Assembly: GCF_022695595.1 (NCBI RefSeq)
Contig: NZ_CP074380.1
Coordinates: forward strand, 2,411,501 to 2,475,500
Source of the DNA: Streptomyces sp. MST-110588
Lineage (GTDB): Bacteria; Actinomycetota; Actinomycetes; Streptomycetales; Streptomycetaceae
Direction of reading: 5' to 3'
Length of the DNA stretch: 64,000 nt
This document shows positions 20,358-29,441 of the stretch, one piece after another. Within the stretch, counting starts at the first letter, position 1, and each line of letters starts with the position of its first letter. The notes under the pieces were generated by a model. The model had not been told where the DNA came from. It ran no database searches and was given only the letters and a program-made list of their open reading frames with translations. The translations under genes and the position numbers were made by a program.

Positions 20358-21851
20358 ATGACGGCACGCCCGGCCCGCCCCGTGGACACTCCCCCACCGG
20401 GCCCGAGGCTGCCCGCGCGCCGGGGCGTGGAACTGGCGCTGCTCTTTGGTGCCGTGCTCATCAGCGTCCTCGGCTACATCGATGTCGGACTGGCCCGCCA
20501 GAACGCCGTCCCCGGCGGCGCGGCCCGGTACGGAACGGGGCTGGGCGTGCTGGCCCTGCTCGCCCATCTCGCCGTCAGGTTCCGTGCCCCTTACGCCGAT
20601 CCCCTGTTGCTCCCCATCGCCGTCCTCCTCAACGGGCTCGGACTGGTCCTCATCTTCCGGCTCGATCTGGAGACCCCCGGCGACCCCGCGGCCCCCACAC
20701 AATTGATGTGGTCCGCCATCGGCGTCGCCCTTTTCACCGCCGTCATTCTTTTACTGCGCGATCACCGCACCTTGCAGCGTTACGCCTATGTCTCGGTCGC
20801 CGCCGCCCTCGCCCTGCTGATCGTCCCGATCTTCTTTCCGGCCATCAACGGCGCCAAGATCTGGATTCGTGTGGCGGGGTTTTCCTTCCAGCCCGGCGAA
20901 TTCGCGAAAGTCCTTCTCATCGTCTTCTTCGCCGCCTATCTCGCCGCCAACCGCCACGCGCTCGCCTATACCGGCCGCGAGGTCTGGCACATGCAATGGC
21001 CCACGGGCCGGGTGCTCGGCCCGATCGTCGCGATCTGGCTGCTCAGCGTCGGCGTGCTGGTCCTGGAACGCGACCTGGGCACCTCGCTCCTCTTCTTCGG
21101 TGTCTTCGTGGTGCTGCTGTACGTGGCGACCGGCCGCACCGGCTGGATCGCGGTCGGGCTGCTGCTCGCCGCCGTCGGCGCGGCGGCGGTCGGCCACCTG
21201 GAACCGCATGTGCACGGCCGCGTCCACGACTGGCTGCACCCCTTCGACGGCATCGCGTCCGGCCGGGGCCCGAGCCAGCTCGCCCAGTCGCTCTTCGCCT
21301 TCGCCGCCGGCGGGATGCTGGGCACCGGCCTGGGCGAGGGCCACTCCTACCTCATCGGCTTCGCCATGAAGTCCGACTTCATCCTGGCGACCTTCGGCGA
21401 GGAGCTGGGCCTGGCCGGTCTCACCGCCCTCTTCCTCCTGTACGCGCTCCTGGTGGCCCGTGGCCTGCGCGCGGGCGTGGCGCTGCGCGACCCGTTCGGC
21501 CGGCTGCTGGCCGTGGGGCTGGCCTCGCTGCCCGCCATCCAGGTCTTCGTCATCGCGGGCGGTGTGATGGGGCTGATCCCGCTGACCGGGATGGCGATGC
21601 CCTTCCTCGCCCAGGGCGGGTCCTCGGTCGTCACCAACTGGGTCATCGTCGCGCTGCTGCTGCGGATCAGCGACAGCGCCCGCGCGCCACGGCCGGCCGC
21701 CGCCGAGACCGGCGTCATCGCCCGTACGACTCCCGGCGGCCGTACGCCCTCCGGTAGCCGTTCGCGCTCCGGTGACCCTTCGTCCTCCAACGGCCGTACG
21801 CCACCGGCCGCCGGTCGCGAGGACAGCGGCGGCGCCGGGGCCGCCCCATGA
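20358..21851 (+). CDS. FtsW/RodA/SpoVE family (SEDS) peptidoglycan glycosyltransferase
   Basis: A 497-residue polytopic membrane protein that polymerises lipid II. About ten membrane segments are visible from LALLFGAVLISVLGY to WVIVALLLRI. SEDS landmarks are NGAKIWIRVAGFSFQPGEFAKV, LERDLGTSLLFFGVF, SDFILATFGEELGLAG and PLTGMAMPFLAQGGSSVVTNW. The C-terminal 50 residues are a disordered Arg/Ser/Pro tail. ATG at 20358. Its stop overlaps the start of the next gene (ATGA), so the polymerase and its transpeptidase are co-translated, as usual for SEDS-PBP pairs. Confidence 0.95.
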   Translation: MTARPARPVDTPPPGPRLPARRGVELALLFGAVLISVLGYIDVGLARQNAVPGGAARYGTGLGVLALLAHLAVRFRAPYADPLLLPIAVLLNGLGLVLIFRLDLETPGDPAAPTQLMWSAIGVALFTAVILLLRDHRTLQRYAYVSVAAALALLIVPIFFPAINGAKIWIRVAGFSFQPGEFAKVLLIVFFAAYLAANRHALAYTGREVWHMQWPTGRVLGPIVAIWLLSVGVLVLERDLGTSLLFFGVFVVLLYVATGRTGWIAVGLLLAAVGAAAVGHLEPHVHGRVHDWLHPFDGIASGRGPSQLAQSLFAFAAGGMLGTGLGEGHSYLIGFAMKSDFILATFGEELGLAGLTALFLLYALLVARGLRAGVALRDPFGRLLAVGLASLPAIQVFVIAGGVMGLIPLTGMAMPFLAQGGSSVVTNWVIVALLLRISDSARAPRPAAAETGVIARTTPGGRTPSGSRSRSGDPSSSNGRTPPAAGREDSGGAGAAP

Positions 21852-23308
21852 TCCGCTGTGTGCGGCACACCGCCGCCTTCTTCCTGGTGCTGCTGGTGGC
21901 ACTGCTGCTCAACGCCGCCCGCGTCCAGGTCCTCCAGGCCGGCGCGTACGACGACAACCCCGCCAACCGCCGCTCCGCCCTCGCCCGCTACGGCCGGCCG
22001 CGCGGGGACATCCTGGTCGGCGGCAACCCGGTCACCGGTTCGCGGGACAGCGGCGGACGGCTGCGGTACGAGCGCACGTACCGCCAGGGCCCCTTGTACG
22101 CGCCCGTCACCGGCTACGCCTCCCAGCTCTACGGCACCTCCCTGGTCGAACACGCCGAGGACGGCATCCTGAGCGGCACCGACAGCCGGCTCGCCCCCTT
22201 CCCCCTCTGGGCCGAACTCACCCACGGCCGGCAGCCCGGCGGCCGGGTCGCCACCACCATCGACCCCGCCGCACAGCGCGCCGCCTTCGACGGGCTCGGC
22301 GGCAAAAAGGGCGCGGTCGCCGCCGTCGAGCCCGCCAGCGGCCGGATCCTCGCGCTGGTCAGCACGCCCTCGTACGACCCCGGCGCCCTCTCCGGTACGG
22401 GATCGCAGACGACCGCGGCCTGGCGGCGGCTGAACCGGGACAGCGGCCGGCCGATGGTCGACCGCGCGTTGCGCCAGACCTATCCGCCCGGCTCCGTCTT
22501 CAAGGTCGTCACGGCCGCGGCGGCACTGGACGGCGGGCAGGTCACCGACATCGACGCGCCCACCGACACCCCCGACCCCTACGTGCTGCCCGGCAGCTCG
22601 ACCCGTCTGACCAACGAGGACGAGGCGGGCGACTGCGCCCACGCGACCCTCCGGTACGCCTTCCGGGTCTCCTGCAACACCGTCTTCGCGCACCTGGGCG
22701 TGGAGGTCGGCCTGCCCGGCATGGTGCGGGCCGCCGAGCGCTTCGGCTTCAACGACGACGGCCTGAAGATCCCCGTCCGCGTCGCCCGGAGCGTCTTCGA
22801 CACCGAGATGGACCGCGCCCGGCTCGCCCTCTCCTCCATCGGGCAGTACGACACCGCCGCCACCCCGCTCCAGATGGCCGTCGTCGCGGCGGCGGTCGCC
22901 GACGACGGGGAGGTCAGGCCCCCGTACCTGGTCGACCGGGTGCTGGACTCCCGGGGCCGTACGGTCGCCACGGCCTCCGTCGAGCCCCCGCGCCAGGCCG
23001 TACGCCGTACCACCGCCCGGCGGCTCCAGGAATTGATGACCGACGTCGTCACCTCCGGCACCGGCACCGCCGCCGCCCTCGACGGCGCCACCGTCGGGGG
23101 CAAGACCGGCACCGCCCAGCACGGGGAGCGCGGCGAGGGAACCCCGTACGCCTGGTTCATCTCCTGGGCGCGGGCGCAGGACGCCGCCCGTCCGGCGGTC
23201 GCGGTCGCGGTGGTCGTGGAGGACGCCGCCGCGGACCGGGCCGACATCAGCGGCGGCGGGAGCGCCGCGCCGATCGCCCGCGAGGTCATGCGGGCGGCGC
23301 TGCGATGA
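21848..23308 (+). CDS. Class B penicillin-binding protein (PbpA-type transpeptidase)
   Basis: A 486-residue peptidoglycan cross-linking enzyme with one N-terminal membrane segment (about 7-25). Transpeptidase motifs are in order: SxxK in TYPPGSVFKVVTAA, SxN as SCN in FRVSCNTVFAH, and KTG in GGKTGTAQHG. The dimerisation region at 60-150 is short (GPLYAPVTGY), as in actinobacterial PbpA. It overlaps the SEDS gene by four bases and should be its partner. Confidence 0.95.
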   Translation: MIRCVRHTAAFFLVLLVALLLNAARVQVLQAGAYDDNPANRRSALARYGRPRGDILVGGNPVTGSRDSGGRLRYERTYRQGPLYAPVTGYASQLYGTSLVEHAEDGILSGTDSRLAPFPLWAELTHGRQPGGRVATTIDPAAQRAAFDGLGGKKGAVAAVEPASGRILALVSTPSYDPGALSGTGSQTTAAWRRLNRDSGRPMVDRALRQTYPPGSVFKVVTAAAALDGGQVTDIDAPTDTPDPYVLPGSSTRLTNEDEAGDCAHATLRYAFRVSCNTVFAHLGVEVGLPGMVRAAERFGFNDDGLKIPVRVARSVFDTEMDRARLALSSIGQYDTAATPLQMAVVAAAVADDGEVRPPYLVDRVLDSRGRTVATASVEPPRQAVRRTTARRLQELMTDVVTSGTGTAAALDGATVGGKTGTAQHGERGEGTPYAWFISWARAQDAARPAVAVAVVVEDAAADRADISGGGSAAPIAREVMRAALR

Positions 23309-23327
23309 CCTCCGTTGATTCGCGGTG

Positions 23328-23870
23328 CTACGGCGCCTCGGCAAGAGCGAGCTTGAAGCCGTCGTGGCTGCGCTCGAAGCCCAGCGACGCGTAGAAGCGG
23401 TGCGCCTCGGTCCGCCGCTTGTTGCTGGTCAACTGGACCAGCGAGCAGCCACGGCGGCGGGCCCGGCCGATCGCCGCGCCGATCAGCTCGCGCCCCAGCC
23501 CGGCCCCGCGCCGGTCGGCACGTATCCGTACGGCCTCCAGCAGTGCCCGTTCACCGCCGCCCCGCCCGAGGCCGGGGATGTAGGTGATCTGGAGGAATCC
23601 CAGCACGGCGCCGTCCTCGTCGGTCACACCTTCGTCGGTCACACCCCCGTCGGTCACGCCCCCCTCGGCGCGCCCACCCGCGTGCGCGTCCCCGCTTCCG
23701 TCCTCGGCCAGTACCAGCAGCTCGTTGCGGTCATCGTTGTCGATGTCCTCGAACGCCTGCTCGTGCGCCCGGCTCACCTCGACCGTCGCGGGATCGGTCA
23801 CCGCGTCCTCGTCCGCCAGCAGGGCGAGGAGCGCGGGCAGGTCGCGGCGGGTGGCGGTACGGAAGATCAT
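23328..23870 (-). CDS. GNAT-family N-acetyltransferase
   Basis: About 180 residues, starting MIFRTATRRDLPALL at the ATG at 23870. Acetyl-CoA binding is shown by VRIRADRRGAGLGRELIGAAI (Q/RxxGxG/A), with the C-terminal HRFYASLGFERSHDGFKL. A loop near the middle carries in-frame repeats of VTDEG type (about 15 bases each, 23617-23664). The longer frame reaching 23996 adds only low-complexity sequence. It is convergent with the PBP gene and divergent from the LysR gene. Substrate unknown. Confidence 0.87.
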   Translation of the reverse strand: MIFRTATRRDLPALLALLADEDAVTDPATVEVSRAHEQAFEDIDNDDRNELLVLAEDGSGDAHAGGRAEGGVTDGGVTDEGVTDEDGAVLGFLQITYIPGLGRGGGERALLEAVRIRADRRGAGLGRELIGAAIGRARRRGCSLVQLTSNKRRTEAHRFYASLGFERSHDGFKLALAEAP

Positions 23871-24002
23871 GCGCCGAGTGTGGCAGAAGCCGTACGCGGG
23901 CCCGTGCCCGTACGCGGGCCCGTGTCCGGAACCGCGCCCGCCCGTGCCCGGGCCCGTTCCCGGAGCCGTACCCAGCAACCTTTGGCCAACCCCCAAGGAG
24001 AA

Positions 24003-24035
24003 ATGCGGGTGTTCAGGAAGCAGGCCAAGCAGTAA
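24003..24035 (+). CDS. Possible 10-codon leader peptide before the LysR gene
   Basis: ATG at 24003 follows a perfect AAGGAG at spacing 5 and encodes MRVFRKQAKQ then TAA. It ends 11 bases before the GTG at 24047 of the LysR regulator. Its ribosome site is far better than that of the regulator, so re-initiation or leader control is plausible. It could also be chance. Confidence 0.35.
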   Translation: MRVFRKQAKQ

Positions 24036-24046
24036 CTTTGCGTCCC

Positions 24047-24940
24047 GTGACTCTTGATGATCTCCGTGTCTTCGTGGCGGTGTGCCGGGCCGGCAGCCTC
24101 AGCGCCGTCGCCCGGGACCTGGACTGCACCCAGTCGGCGGTGAGCCAGCACGTCAAGCGCCTGGAGCGGGAGACCGGCATCAGCCTGGTGGAACGGCACC
24201 CGCGCGGGGTCGTGCCCACCCAGGCCGGACGGCTCCTCCAGGCAGCCGCCGCGGACGGGATCGCCGGGCTCGACCTCGCGCTGCGCCGCCTGTCGGACCT
24301 GGTGCGCGGCGACGCCGGCTCCGTACGCGTCACCACGGGCGCCACCTCCGTACGTCACTTCATGTCCGAGGCCGTGGTCGCCTTCCGCCGCAGGTTTCCC
24401 CAGGCGAGCCTGGAGTTCCAGACCGAGACCTCCAGCCGGAGCTGCTTCGACGCACTGGCCTCGCACGACCTGGACCTGGCCTGGATCACCATCGGCGGCA
24501 CCGTCCGGGGCATCGAACAGCGGCCGGTCATGGACCTGCCGTGGGTGCTCGCCGTACGGTCCGACGACCCGCTGGCGAGCCGGTCACGGATCGAGCCGGA
24601 GGACCTGGCGTCCATCCGGCACATCCGGCTGCCGGAGAACTCCACCTCCCGGGCCCACCTGGACGATGCCTTCGCGGCGCTCGGCGTCCGCGTCACCTCC
24701 GACACCGGCGTCGCCGACTGGGACACCGCCATCCTGCTCGCCGAACTGGGCCTGGGGCACGCGGTCGTCCCGGCGCTGCCGGGGTGGCGCGGGCCGGGCC
24801 ACCGCGGTCTGCGGTTCGTCCCGGTCCCGGCGCTGCCGCCACTGTCGACCGGCTGGGCCGTACGCCGGTGGGACGCGCTGGCGCCGCTGGCCCGGGCCTT
24901 CGCCGACAGCGTCGTCGAGAGCTGCGCGCGGCTCACCTGA
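24047..24940 (+). CDS. LysR-family transcriptional regulator
   Basis: About 297 residues. The winged helix-turn-helix is at residues 1-60: LDDLRVFVAVCRAGSLSAVA, then DCTQSAVSQHVKRLE and TGISLVERHPRGVVPTQAG. The effector-binding domain starts near 90 (GSVRVTTGATSVRHF). GTG at 24047 was chosen; a TTG at 24038 would add three residues. The ribosome site is weak and a leader peptide precedes it. It is divergent from the GNAT gene, a common layout for a LysR target. Confidence 0.9.
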   Translation: MTLDDLRVFVAVCRAGSLSAVARDLDCTQSAVSQHVKRLERETGISLVERHPRGVVPTQAGRLLQAAAADGIAGLDLALRRLSDLVRGDAGSVRVTTGATSVRHFMSEAVVAFRRRFPQASLEFQTETSSRSCFDALASHDLDLAWITIGGTVRGIEQRPVMDLPWVLAVRSDDPLASRSRIEPEDLASIRHIRLPENSTSRAHLDDAFAALGVRVTSDTGVADWDTAILLAELGLGHAVVPALPGWRGPGHRGLRFVPVPALPPLSTGWAVRRWDALAPLARAFADSVVESCARLT

Positions 24941-25040
24941 CCGGTCATCCGGCCCACACGTGGGCGGCGGCGCGCAGCCGTGCGGGACGTCAGGCCACAG
25001 CCGTACGCAGTCGCACGCAGCCGTACGGGCCTGCGGCGGA

Positions 25041-26162
25041 TCACCCCGCGGCACCGTCCTCCTCCGCGCCCCGCGCGACCGCCTCGGCCACCTCCGCCGT
25101 ACGGGCCGCCTCCTCGGCCGCGAACCGCTCCACGTCCAGCTTCTCGGCCAGTTCCTCGTCCTGGGCCATCAGCAGATCCAGGTTGGAGTCGCCCATCTCG
25201 AAGACGCCCATGTCCCGGTAGGCGCGCTGCAGCCGCTCGCCCCACAGACCGATGTCCTTCACGCACGGCACGATGCGGCTGAAGAGCAGCTTGCGGAAGA
25301 GCTGTACGTACGGGGACTGCTCGGTGTACGCCGCGGCGTCCGCCGTGGGGATGCCGAAGTCCTCCATGACCTCCAGACCGCGCAGCCGGTCGCGCATCAA
25401 GTAGCAGCCCTCGATGACGAATTCCTCGCGCTCCCGCAGCTCGGCGTCGGTGAGCTGTTTGTAGTAGTCGCGCAGTGCCATCCGTCCGAAGGCGACGTGC
25501 CGGGCCTCGTCCTGCATGATGTAGGCGAGGATCTGCTTGGGCAGCGGCTTGTCGGTGGTGTCCCGGATCACGCCGAAGGCGGCGAGGGCCAGGCCCTCGA
25601 TGAGCACCTGCATGCCCAGGTACGGCATGTCCCAGCGGGAGTCCTGGAGGGTGTCGCCCAGGAGGGTCTTGAGGTTGTCGTTGACCGGGTAGAGCATCCC
25701 GATCTTCTCCTGGAGGAAGCGGCTGTAGATCTCGGCGTGCCGCGCCTCGTCCATCACCTGGGTCGCGGAGTAGAACTTCGCGTCCAGGTCGGGGACGGCC
25801 TCCGTGATGCGGGCGGCGCACACCATGGCGCCCTGCTCGCCGTGCAGGAACTGGCTGAACTGCCAGGCGGTGTAGTTCCGTCGCAGCTCGCCGCGGTCCT
25901 TGGCGGTCAGTTTGTCCCAGTAGGGGGTGCCGTACAGGGACATGGCCTCGTCAGGGGTGCCGAGCGGGTCGTACGGGTCGACTTCCAGGTCCCAGTCGAT
26001 GCGCAGATTGGCGTCCCACTGTTTGTCCTTGCCTTTCTGGTAGAGGGCCAGCAGCCGTTCGCGGCCGGCGTCGTAGTCCCAGTTGAAGCGGGCCGATCCG
26101 CCCGCGGGCACCGCCCACAGGACGTCGCCGGGGTCCTTCGCGTACAGCTCACGGCTCGACAT
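25041..26162 (-). CDS. Ferritin-like (R2-type) diiron protein
   Basis: A 373-residue all-helical protein. Likely metal ligands are Glu in FLHGEQGAM, the ExxH of QVMDEARHAEIY, Glu in VLIEGLALAA and the ExxH of MQDEARHVAFG, the layout of ribonucleotide-reductase-R2-like oxidases. The C-terminal 40 residues are Ala/Glu-rich. The ATG at 26162 has GGGAGG at spacing 7. A longer frame to 26450 runs through a tandem repeat and is not favoured. It is divergent from a second diiron gene. The reaction is not predictable from sequence alone. Confidence 0.85.
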   Translation of the reverse strand: MSSRELYAKDPGDVLWAVPAGGSARFNWDYDAGRERLLALYQKGKDKQWDANLRIDWDLEVDPYDPLGTPDEAMSLYGTPYWDKLTAKDRGELRRNYTAWQFSQFLHGEQGAMVCAARITEAVPDLDAKFYSATQVMDEARHAEIYSRFLQEKIGMLYPVNDNLKTLLGDTLQDSRWDMPYLGMQVLIEGLALAAFGVIRDTTDKPLPKQILAYIMQDEARHVAFGRMALRDYYKQLTDAELREREEFVIEGCYLMRDRLRGLEVMEDFGIPTADAAAYTEQSPYVQLFRKLLFSRIVPCVKDIGLWGERLQRAYRDMGVFEMGDSNLDLLMAQDEELAEKLDVERFAAEEAARTAEVAEAVARGAEEDGAAG

Positions 26163-26194
26163 GGGCGCCTCCCTGTGTGCGCACTGCTGTGTCT

Positions 26195-26290
26195 GCTGGA
26201 TCTGTGGTGTCCGCTGGGTCTGTGGTGACTGCTGGATATTCGGTGACTGCTGGATCTGCGGTGACTGCTGGATCTGCGGTGTCTGCTGCC
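26195..26290. repeat. Short tandem repeats in the leader of the ferritin-like gene
   Basis: Degenerate units of about 18 bases built on ACTGCTGGATCTGCGGTG, four to five copies, running from about 26195 to 26290. Read on the minus strand in the frame of the downstream gene they would give Gln/Ser/Pro repeats (IQQSPQ), but they lie upstream of the strong ribosome site, so they are more likely untranslated leader. Confidence 0.7.
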
Positions 26291-26489
26291 TGCGCTGTGA
26301 ACGTGTCTGCGCCGTACCGGTGAACGGGCCGGAACCCGTGGAGCGGCCCGTGTCCCCAGGATCGCCCGGAGCGGCCGGTTCCGTCCGCACCGCTCCCAAG
26401 GCGGCCATAGGTCCAACCCCTTTGTACGAGCCGGGCATTGGCAGGCTCACACGCGGTTACCAGCGGGTCAATAAGTCGTACGGAGGGGA

Positions 26490-26523
26490 TTGACGTCCTT
26501 GCTGACACGCAGTCTTATAAGAC
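26490..26523 (+). promoter_or_regulatory. Promoter with overlapping palindromic operator upstream of the AurF-like gene
   Basis: TTGACG at 26490-26495, a 17-base spacer, then TCTTAT at 26513-26518. The -10 lies inside the perfect 12-base palindrome GTCTTATAAGAC (26512-26523). The gene starts at 26562. The palindrome is a fitting site for the TetR repressor encoded two genes on. The region 26163-26489 otherwise holds the repeats and GGTTACC/GGTAACC words. Confidence 0.55.
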
Positions 26524-26561
26524 GTGACCGCGGGTAACCCACAAGCGAGGTAGCCAGAACC

Positions 26562-27509
26562 ATGACAACCGTGACGACTGCGACGACCGTGACGGAACCA
26601 GAGGTCCTCCGGGACGCCCTCGGACTGCTCAAGGACCGGGAGCAGGTGGCCGAGCGGCTGCTCGAATCCTCCGCCAAGCACTCCTACGATCCGGACACCG
26701 AACTGGACTGGGACGCACCCGTCGAAGAGGGCAAGTGGTATTGGCCGCCGGAGCTGATATCGCTCTACGACACCCCCCTGTGGAAGAAGATGTCGCTGGA
26801 GCAGCGGATGGAACTGTCCCGGCACGAGGCCGCGTCGCTGGCCTCCCTGGGCATCTGGTTCGAGATCATCCTGATGCAGCTCCTGGTACGGCACATCTAC
26901 GACAAGCCCGTGACCAGCGCCCACGTCCGCTACGCGCTGACCGAGATCGCGGACGAGTGCCGGCACTCCAAGATGTTCGCGCGCATGATCCAAAAGGGCG
27001 GGGCGCCCTCGTACCCCGTCTCACGGCTCAACCACAATCTGGCCCGCATCCTGAAGACGGTCTCCACCACGCCGGGCTCCTTCGCCTGCACACTGCTCGG
27101 CGAGGAGATCCTGGACTGGATGCAGCGGCTGACGTTCCCGGACGAGCGGGTCCAGTCGATCGTGCGCGGGGTGACCCGTATCCACGTCGTGGAGGAGGCC
27201 CGGCACGTCCGGTACGCACGCGAGGAACTGCGCCGCCAGATGGTCACGGCCCCGCGCTGGGAGCGGGAGCTGACCCGGGTGAGCTGCGGCGAGGCGGCCC
27301 GGGTCTTCTCGGTCGCGTTCGTCAACCCGCAGGTGTACACGAACGTCGGCCTGGACCGGCGGGAGGCCGTCGCCCAGGTCAGGGCCAGCGGCCACCGGCG
27401 CGAGGTCATGCAGTCCGGCGCCAGGCGGCTGACGGACTTCCTGGACGAGATCGGTGTGCTGCGGGGCGTCGGCCGCCGGCTGTGGAGGATCTCCGGGCTG
27501 CTGGCGTGA
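26562..27509 (+). CDS. AurF-like diiron oxygenase
   Basis: A 315-residue member of the p-aminobenzoate N-oxygenase (AurF) family. The expected ligand series is visible: Glu in SRHEAASLASLGIWFE, ExxH in IADECRHSKMF, Glu in LLGEEILDW, and EExxH in HVVEEARHVRYAREE. AurF itself oxidises an arylamine to a nitro group; relatives act on other substrates. ATG at 26562 with GAGG upstream. A TetR gene follows 64 bases later on the same strand, and a second diiron protein is divergent, so all three may share control. Confidence 0.88.
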   Translation: MTTVTTATTVTEPEVLRDALGLLKDREQVAERLLESSAKHSYDPDTELDWDAPVEEGKWYWPPELISLYDTPLWKKMSLEQRMELSRHEAASLASLGIWFEIILMQLLVRHIYDKPVTSAHVRYALTEIADECRHSKMFARMIQKGGAPSYPVSRLNHNLARILKTVSTTPGSFACTLLGEEILDWMQRLTFPDERVQSIVRGVTRIHVVEEARHVRYAREELRRQMVTAPRWERELTRVSCGEAARVFSVAFVNPQVYTNVGLDRREAVAQVRASGHRREVMQSGARRLTDFLDEIGVLRGVGRRLWRISGLLA

Positions 27510-27573
27510 GCCGGGCCGGACGGGCACACGCGTCCCGTACGACAGGTGCGGCACGGCGGTTACGCTGCTGGGC

Positions 27574-28314
27574 ATGAACGGCAGCGGCACCGCCCCAGCA
27601 GTACCCCGACCCGCCTACCGCAGACTGAGCGTCGAGGAACGCCGCACCCAATTGCTCGCCGCCGCGCTGGGACTGTTCGCCCACCGCGCCCCCGAAGAGG
27701 TCTCGCTGGACGACGTGGCGCAGGCCGCCGAGGTCTCCCGGCCGCTGGTCTACCGCTATTTCCCCGGCGGCAAGCAGCAGTTGTACGAGGCCGCGCTGCG
27801 CAGCGCGGCCGACATCCTCCGGCGGTGCTTCGCCGAACCGGACACCGGGCCGCTCACCCGGCGCCTGGCCCGCGCCCTGGACCGCTATCTGGCGTTCGTC
27901 GACGAGCACGACGCCGGCTTCAGCGCGCTGCTCCAGGGCGGCAGCGTCGTGGAGACCACGCGCACGACAGCGATCGTGGACGAGGTACGGCGCGCCGCCG
28001 CCGAACAGATCCTGCGCCACCTGGGCACCCCACGGCCCGGTCCGCGGCTGCGGATGGCGGTCCGCACCTGGATCACCGCCGTCGAGGCTGCCTCCCTCAT
28101 ATGGCTCGACGAGGGGAAACGGCCCGCGCCGGCCGAGCTGCGCGACTGGCTGGTCGATCACTTCATCGCGCTGCTGACGGCCACCGCGGCAACCGACAAG
28201 CAGACGGCGCGGGTGATGCGTGCGGCGCTGGCGACGGAGACGCCCGAGGGGCCGGCCGGCGTGCTGGTCCGGCGCGTCCTCCCGGTCGTGGGTGACGCCA
28301 CCCACCTCTTGTGA
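27574..28314 (+). CDS. TetR-family transcriptional regulator
   Basis: A 246-residue repressor. The helix-turn-helix is at about 25-70: RRTQLLAAALGLFAHRAPEEVSLDDVAQAAEVSRPLVYRYF is the usual TetR layout in pieces (SLDDVAQAAEVSRPLVYRYF). The C-terminal ligand domain has no recognised signature. ATG at 27574. It follows the AurF-like gene closely and probably controls it through the palindrome at 26512-26523. Confidence 0.92.
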   Translation: MNGSGTAPAVPRPAYRRLSVEERRTQLLAAALGLFAHRAPEEVSLDDVAQAAEVSRPLVYRYFPGGKQQLYEAALRSAADILRRCFAEPDTGPLTRRLARALDRYLAFVDEHDAGFSALLQGGSVVETTRTTAIVDEVRRAAAEQILRHLGTPRPGPRLRMAVRTWITAVEAASLIWLDEGKRPAPAELRDWLVDHFIALLTATAATDKQTARVMRAALATETPEGPAGVLVRRVLPVVGDATHLL

Positions 28315-28449
28315 CGCGGTTCACCGGCGGCCGGACGGAGGAGGCAGCCAGGCCGGCGATTCGGCCAAGGATGCTCGTGATTGCGGCGAAAAGTCCGGCC
28401 GGCGGCGGCCCGCGCGCCGCTCGGCCGGTGACGATGTGAGACTGGTGCG

Positions 28450-28719
28450 GTGAGAAGCGAGAACACCCCGTTCATCGGCGGGCCCCTGGACGGGCGTGTG
28501 CTGCCGGTGCTCGTCGGCGCCACCGGCCAGCCACCGAAGACGTACGAGATCCCCGTGCCGAACGACGACGGCCGGCCGCCGACGGTCCACGTCTACCGGC
28601 GGGCGCCGGGGCGGGTGGGCAAGCTGGGGCTGCCGCGCGGCTGGAAGTACGAGTACGACCCCGAGGGCGGGGCCGGGGCCGGCAGCGGGCCCAAGTGGCC
28701 GTGGTCGAAGAGGCGTTGA
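28450..28719 (+). CDS. Small conserved-looking protein of unknown function
   Basis: An 89-residue frame from GTG at 28450 starting MRSENTPFIGGPLDGRVLPV, with YEIPVPNDDGRP and VHVYRRAPG, ending in a basic WPWSKRR. Composition and third-position GC fit a real gene, and short proteins with an N-terminal FIGGPLDG stretch occur in Streptomyces. No catalytic motif or membrane segment is seen. The ribosome site is weak. Confidence 0.6.
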   Translation: MRSENTPFIGGPLDGRVLPVLVGATGQPPKTYEIPVPNDDGRPPTVHVYRRAPGRVGKLGLPRGWKYEYDPEGGAGAGSGPKWPWSKRR

Positions 28720-29441
28720 GGGGCCGGGAAGGCACAGAGGGGCGTAGAGAAGGCGCAGAGAGGCGCTGAGGGCCGGATCTCCCTTGCCGGGCTCTCCGGT
28801 CGCCGCAGTCCGGTCACCGGCGCCTGGTCGTCGCAGCCGGTCACCGGGGCCCGGTCATCGGGGTCTCCGGTTGCCGGGGTCCGCGGCAAGGACGCTCCGC
28901 CCCTCGCCCTCCTCACCCCTCACCCCTCCCCGTGCGGCTCCGCACCCGAGTCTGGTACGGACCATTGACAGCACCGGCCGGGCCCGGTTGGCTGCCGGAC
29001 AGGGCCGCCTCCGCGCCTCCCTGGCCTCGGCCCCACTCCGCGGGGGCGGCCCTCCCGGCCCCGTACCGTCGCCCTTCCCCCGCCTCTCCCCGCCGCTCCC
29101 ATCCCCTCCCATCCCCTCTCCCTCCCCGGGTTCTTCCGGCCTCCCGGACGGCGGAGCGTTCCTGACGAGGCGTAACCTCCCGCGACACCCCTCCCACCTG
29201 GCACGACGCCCACCCCGGCCACTGAACGGGTGAGCGTCCCTCCCCCCGGTGGACGAACTCGCCACGGCGTGGCCGCGGAGCCCGTGTCACGATCCCAACG
29301 AGCCGGACGGTCCGTCGGACCGGTCCGACGGGTCGCACGGCCGGTCGGACGGCGCGGTGCCCGAGTGACCGCACGGTCCACGCCGAGCGGCCACGGACGT
29401 ACGGGCGCCGTGATGATGTGCGAGGTGTCGGAGGTGGGTTC
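28720..29441. other. Gene-free interval upstream of the NlpC/P60 gene
   Basis: About 720 bases with no supported gene. It holds imperfect GGTCACCGG/GGTCATCGGGG repeats (28795-28885), a C/T-rich stretch (29040-29140), and GGTCGGAC/GGTCCGAC words near 29310-29350 that could form hairpins. Confidence 0.5.

Noticed and set aside
25041..26450. Longer ferritin-like protein with a Gln/Ser/Pro repeat N-terminus
   Set aside because: A strong ribosome site stands right before the ATG at 26162, and the added 96 residues are tandem-repeat product.
28720..29441. Several overlapping frames of 70-150 codons upstream of the NlpC/P60 gene
   Set aside because: Pro/Arg/Ser-rich translations without ribosome sites or motifs; composition is that of intergenic GC-rich DNA.
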